This document shows, in pieces, positions 15,335 to 18,273 of a DNA stretch of 18,273 bases. The position numbers and the translations under genes were made by a program. Location of the stretch: assembly GCA_021789355.1 (NCBI GenBank), contig JAJYJR010000040.1, positions 1 to 18,273 of the forward strand. The letters are read 5' to 3'. This stretch comes from Chloroflexota bacterium. Its GTDB lineage: Bacteria; Chloroflexota; Limnocylindria; Limnocylindrales; CSP1-4. How positions within the stretch are numbered: the first letter of the stretch is position 1; every line of letters starts with the position of its first letter. Below the pieces are notes generated by a model. The model was not told the DNA's origin. It ran no database searches and saw only the letters and a list, made by a program, of their open reading frames with translations.

Positions 15335-16435
15335 ATGGCGGCGATCGCGCGACCCACGGCTGCAACCCCTGCGGCGCTGCGCCGCCTGCTCCGTGCGCGG
15401 CTGCCGGTGGCGCCCGCGGGGCTGCTGCTGGTCGTGCTCGCCCTCGGCGGCGTCGCCCTCGCGGCGCTGGTGCATCCGGCGTGGGCAACAGCGCCTGCGA
15501 CGTCCCCGCCGCTGACGACCGCTCCGTCCGGCGTCCAGCCAGTCGGCGACATTCCGTTCATCGGCGACCCGATCCGTGATCTCACGATCTGGTGGTCAGA
15601 CCGCCTGTCCGACGCGAACCGCGCCGCCCTCGGAGGTCTCCGGGGCGACTTCCTCACGCCCCTCGACCCGGCGTCCGACTCGGTCGTCAAGGACCTGTAC
15701 GGGAAGATCCTGCTCATCACGATCCCACTCCTCACCATGGGCGGGGCGGTCCTCGGCTATCTCATCATGACGAGCCGGACCAGCGGTGAGTCGGCGTACA
15801 CCGCCCGGGCGGTTACGCCCCGTTTCGTGGTCGGGGCGACACTCTCGGTCCTCGGGATCTTCCTCGTCTCGGTGTTCGCCCAGTTCGTCACCGCAACCGA
15901 CCTCGCCATGGTGCAGGTGGCGATCCCTGCTAACGCCGTCGGCGGCCCCGACGCGTGGCCCGCGGCGGGCGGAGTCTTCGGGGTCCTCCAGAACGCGAGC
16001 TTCGATCCGCGCATCGCCCAGGGACCGGCGAACTGGAACGACGGCGCCTGGCTCTCGACGGGTCTTGTGGCCGCGGTCCTCGTGACCTTCCTCGAGATGG
16101 TCAACGGCGCGCTCTCGGCGCTCGAGCGCCTGCTCGTCCTCGTCGGCCCGGTCTGTCTCGCCGCCTACGCCCTCCCTGCCACCCAGCGAATCACGAACGG
16201 CTGGCTCAAGGTGCTCCTCGCCATCCTCGTCGTGCGCTTCGCCTGGACGATCGTCTTCGTCCTCTTCAGCCTCGAGTCCCTCGCGCACATGTCGGCCGGG
16301 AACCCGCCGACGGTTGGTGACACGAACGCGATGCTTGGGCTCGCGACCGGCTGTGCCCTCCTCATGCTCCTGCTGCCCTTCGCCCTCGTCCCGCTCGCGC
16401 TCTCAGGACCGGGCCCGTTGCGGACAGAGCGATGA
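15335..16435 (+). CDS. TrbL/VirB6-like polytopic membrane protein of the secretion system
   Basis: The product has 366 residues. An N-terminal signal/anchor (about 24-46, ending near HPAWATAP) is followed by a proline-rich outside segment and about six membrane helices: roughly 124-145, 164-186, 239-260, 265-281, 289-312 and 332-357. The loop VGPVCLAAYALPATQRITNGWLK (270-292) resembles the conserved core of TrbL/VirB6 proteins, which form part of the inner-membrane channel for DNA or protein substrates. ATG 15335 has only GGAG two bases upstream, which is too close for a normal ribosome site, so the start is tentative. The stop overlaps the next ATG (ATGA), which implies coupled translation with the ATPase gene. 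Confidence 0.6.
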   Translation: MAAIARPTAATPAALRRLLRARLPVAPAGLLLVVLALGGVALAALVHPAWATAPATSPPLTTAPSGVQPVGDIPFIGDPIRDLTIWWSDRLSDANRAALGGLRGDFLTPLDPASDSVVKDLYGKILLITIPLLTMGGAVLGYLIMTSRTSGESAYTARAVTPRFVVGATLSVLGIFLVSVFAQFVTATDLAMVQVAIPANAVGGPDAWPAAGGVFGVLQNASFDPRIAQGPANWNDGAWLSTGLVAAVLVTFLEMVNGALSALERLLVLVGPVCLAAYALPATQRITNGWLKVLLAILVVRFAWTIVFVLFSLESLAHMSAGNPPTVGDTNAMLGLATGCALLMLLLPFALVPLALSGPGPLRTER

Positions 16436-17847
16436 ACGAGCGCGGATTGGTCGAGGTCCCCGAGAACGCCGTCCGCGACGAGCCGATCGCGTTCGGCCTG
16501 ACGGCGGTCCAGCTCGGGATCTGCGCGCTCAGTGTGCTCGTCGCGGCGCTCCTCAATCTCCTGCCGGTCTGGGAGCCCCTCCGGGTCCTGCTCGTGGTAG
16601 TCGGCGCCGCGCCGATCGGGCTCGCCGCGGCGCTGCCAGTGCGCGGCGAGCCGGCCTATCGCTGGATCGTCAGGGCGGTTCAGCACCGCAAGGGACCCCT
16701 CGTCTGGCACGCCACGCTCGTGTCCGTCGAGGGCGCCACGGCGCCCATCTCGATCGTCGCAGGCGTCCCCGAGGCAGGAAGTTGGCAGGAGGGGGACAAT
16801 GAGCAGGCCAGTTCGCAGTCGGCAGAAGGCCCCGGGACACGCGTCCCCTCGGCCGCCGGCTCGCCTCCCGAAGTCGTGGAGCGAGCGCCGATGGAGGAGG
16901 AGGTGCCCCGCCTGAGAGTCCTCGGGCGGGACGAGACCGGGTCGAATCCCGACCCCGCCGCATCCCGGGAGGAGCTCGAGCGTCCTCCCACCATCCCCCA
17001 TGTCCTCTCCGGCCTGCGTGTGGTTGGGGTCCTCTCCTTCGCCGGTGGGGTCGGCAAGACGACGCTCGCGACCGAGGTCGCGACGTATGTCGCCGCCCGC
17101 GCGCGGTATCGGACGCTCGACGGCGACGAACAGGCCCTCCGGGTCCTCCTCCTCGATGCGAGCCGGACGAGCCCGGCGGCCGGCTTGCGCCTCGGGCTCG
17201 ACGCGGAGTCTGTATCGCGGGCGATGGAGCGCCGGACCTGGACCGAACCTGGCACCGTTGAGGCGGCGATCACGCCGACGCGCTGGCGGGTCGACGTCAT
17301 CACAGTGCCGCCGGCGCGGTTCCTCGATCGTGAGGGCGCCGCCTTCGGAGCGGTCGACGCCCAGGCGATCCTCGATGGCGCGACCGAGGCCGGATACCAG
17401 CTCCTCGTGGTCGACCTGGGCTCGGTCCACGAGCCAGGCCATCGGCATCTGATCGATCAGGCGTCCGTGCTCCTCGGGGTCGTGCGCCCGACGATCGAAT
17501 CGCTGCCGGACGTGCCGCGCCTCGCGGAGTATGTCCGGGCGCTCGGCATGGGCCGCAAGCTCGCCCTCATCGGGGCGATGACAGACGACGAGGGTCCGAT
17601 CCGGGGCGTCCTCGGCGAGGACCGCCTCCCGATCGCCGGGGTCGTGCCGCGCTCCGACGCTGTGGCGCTCGCGGGTGAGCGAGGCGAGCCCGCCTGGCCG
17701 CTCGATCCCGCCTTCGCCGAGGCGCTGGCGCCGATCGCGGCGGCAGCCTGGCCGCTCGTGGCGACGAGCGACGGCCTTCGCGCGGCTCGGATCGGCTTCG
17801 TCGGTGCCGTTCGTCGCGTGCTTCATGTCGGCGGCGCCGCGCGATGA
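16432..17847 (+). CDS. PrgI-like membrane domain fused to a ParA/TadZ-like ATPase
   Basis: The product has 471 residues. The first 110 residues have two closely spaced membrane helices (about 24-44 and 50-69) after a short VPENAVRDEPIAFGLTA lead and before a PAYRWIVRAV segment, the form of PrgI/VirB3-type subunits. A disordered stretch rich in E, S, G and P (about 112-190) leads to a MinD/ParA-class P-loop domain: Walker A FAGGVGKTT (203-211), a VLLLDAS strand with D242 and VVDLGS with D328. The ParA signature lysine ahead of the GG is replaced by alanine (A204), as often seen in CpaE/TadZ polar localisation proteins of Tad pili. It may place or energise the secretion complex. It overlaps both neighbours by four bases, so the operon is tightly coupled. 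The ATPase class is sure; the PrgI label is moderate. Confidence 0.7.
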   Translation: MNERGLVEVPENAVRDEPIAFGLTAVQLGICALSVLVAALLNLLPVWEPLRVLLVVVGAAPIGLAAALPVRGEPAYRWIVRAVQHRKGPLVWHATLVSVEGATAPISIVAGVPEAGSWQEGDNEQASSQSAEGPGTRVPSAAGSPPEVVERAPMEEEVPRLRVLGRDETGSNPDPAASREELERPPTIPHVLSGLRVVGVLSFAGGVGKTTLATEVATYVAARARYRTLDGDEQALRVLLLDASRTSPAAGLRLGLDAESVSRAMERRTWTEPGTVEAAITPTRWRVDVITVPPARFLDREGAAFGAVDAQAILDGATEAGYQLLVVDLGSVHEPGHRHLIDQASVLLGVVRPTIESLPDVPRLAEYVRALGMGRKLALIGAMTDDEGPIRGVLGEDRLPIAGVVPRSDAVALAGERGEPAWPLDPAFAEALAPIAAAAWPLVATSDGLRAARIGFVGAVRRVLHVGGAAR

Positions 17848-18273
17848 CCGGCGAGACGGGCGGGGCCGTGAGCGTCCGACCGCTGTCGGGCCAGACCCTC
17901 GGCAAGGTGCGCCGGATGCTCGTCGCGCGCCTATCGGCCGACGTCCTCAATCCCTTCGATCGGACGCCCGAGCGCGAGCGCGTCTTGCGCGAGGCGATCG
18001 CGGCGACGCTCGAGGATCCTGAGCTCGACCTCGCCCCGGTGCCGGCGCTTATCAGCGCCGTGGAGGCGGCGGTCTGCGGTCTCGGCCCTCTCCAGCCGCT
18101 CGTCGAGGATGCCGAGGTCTCGGACATCCTTGTCAACGCTCCAGCGGCGGTCTTCGTCGAGCGCGCTGGCCGCCTGGAGCCCGCTGGCGTCGCCCTCGCC
18201 TCGGATGCTGAGCTCGTCGAGATCGCCGAGCGGATCGCCGCGCTGGCGGGTCGCGAGCTCTCGGTGGCCCACC
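17844..18273 (+). CDS. TadA/CpaF/VirB11-type secretion ATPase, N-terminal part (cut by window end)
   Basis: The ATG overlaps the stop of the preceding gene (ATGA) and the frame stays open to the last base, giving 143 residues. The segment VCGLGPLQPLVEDAEVSDILVNAPAAVFVERAGRLEPAGV (about 85-125) is the well-known N-terminal signature of CpaF/TadA ATPases (GxGPL-x-LLxDpxVtEImVNG). These hexameric ATPases drive Tad pili, type II-like and type IV secretion machines from the cytoplasmic side. The Walker motifs lie beyond the window and cannot be checked. Together with the upstream genes it indicates a conjugative or Tad-like secretion cluster that continues to the right. Confidence 0.85.
   Translation, partial: MTGETGGAVSVRPLSGQTLGKVRRMLVARLSADVLNPFDRTPERERVLREAIAATLEDPELDLAPVPALISAVEAAVCGLGPLQPLVEDAEVSDILVNAPAAVFVERAGRLEPAGVALASDAELVEIAERIAALAGRELSVAH

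Noticed and set aside
16165..17826. Minus-strand open frame (553 codons) opposite the PrgI-ParA gene
   Set aside because: The + strand carries clear P-loop and membrane motifs with coupled start/stop overlaps; the minus frame has none.
1..18273. CRISPR array, tRNA or rRNA genes
   Set aside because: No regularly spaced identical repeats with variable spacers and no cloverleaf or rRNA signature were seen; the only ordered repeats are the IS21 end arrays.

Overview
The window is GC-rich DNA, densely coding on both strands, with GTG and TTG starts and many overlapping start/stop codons. It contains no rRNA, tRNA or other taxonomic marker. The gene set (ZIP transporter, DptFGH-like defence operon, IS21 element, Phd-like regulators, and a TrbC/TrbL/PrgI/TadA-type secretion cluster) would suit a high-GC Chloroflexota of the Limnocylindria kind, or an actinobacterium. 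That placement is an inference only.

Layout. (1) 1-300, + strand: the C-terminal end of a ZIP-family metal transporter, probably ordinary chromosomal flank. (2) 287-10921, - strand: a defence island. Read in its own direction it runs from a 1239-aa protein that joins a DruA (DUF4338) domain to a DptF-like P-loop ATPase, to a DptG-like protein (501 aa), to a DptH-like HerA/FtsK-type translocase with an internal PD-(D/E)XK nuclease domain (1512 aa), and after a 198-bp gap to a small PD-(D/E)XK-like protein (224 aa). The first three genes overlap or nearly touch, so they form one transcription and translation unit. The gene order is that of the DptF-G-H restriction cassette of phosphorothioate (Dnd) systems, but no dnd modification gene lies in the window. 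(3) 10922-11205: an intergenic stretch with an 18-bp tandem repeat. (4) 11206-13934: a complete IS21-family element with TG...CA ends, arrays of 22-24-bp repeats at both ends and a 6-bp target duplication GCGGGC. Its istA looks intact and its istB is frameshifted. (5) 14025 to the right edge, + strand: a tight operon of two small proteins that each carry two Phd/YefM-like domains, then a VirB2/TrbC-like pilin candidate, a polytopic TrbL/VirB6-like membrane protein, a PrgI-like domain fused to a ParA/TadZ-like ATPase, and the start of a TadA/CpaF/VirB11-type secretion ATPase cut by the window end.

How it fits together. Removing the IS21 element and one copy of its duplication leaves about 370 bp between two divergent operons, the defence operon (leftward) and the secretion/conjugation operon (rightward). 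The simplest reading is that the defence genes are cargo of an integrative conjugative element or similar island and that the insertion sequence later landed between the two units. The most notable feature is the DruA domain, known from Druantia anti-phage defence, welded to a DptF-like ATPase at the head of a DptGH-like cassette. This looks like a hybrid or undescribed restriction system; its activity and the DNA mark it senses, if any, cannot be told from sequence alone.
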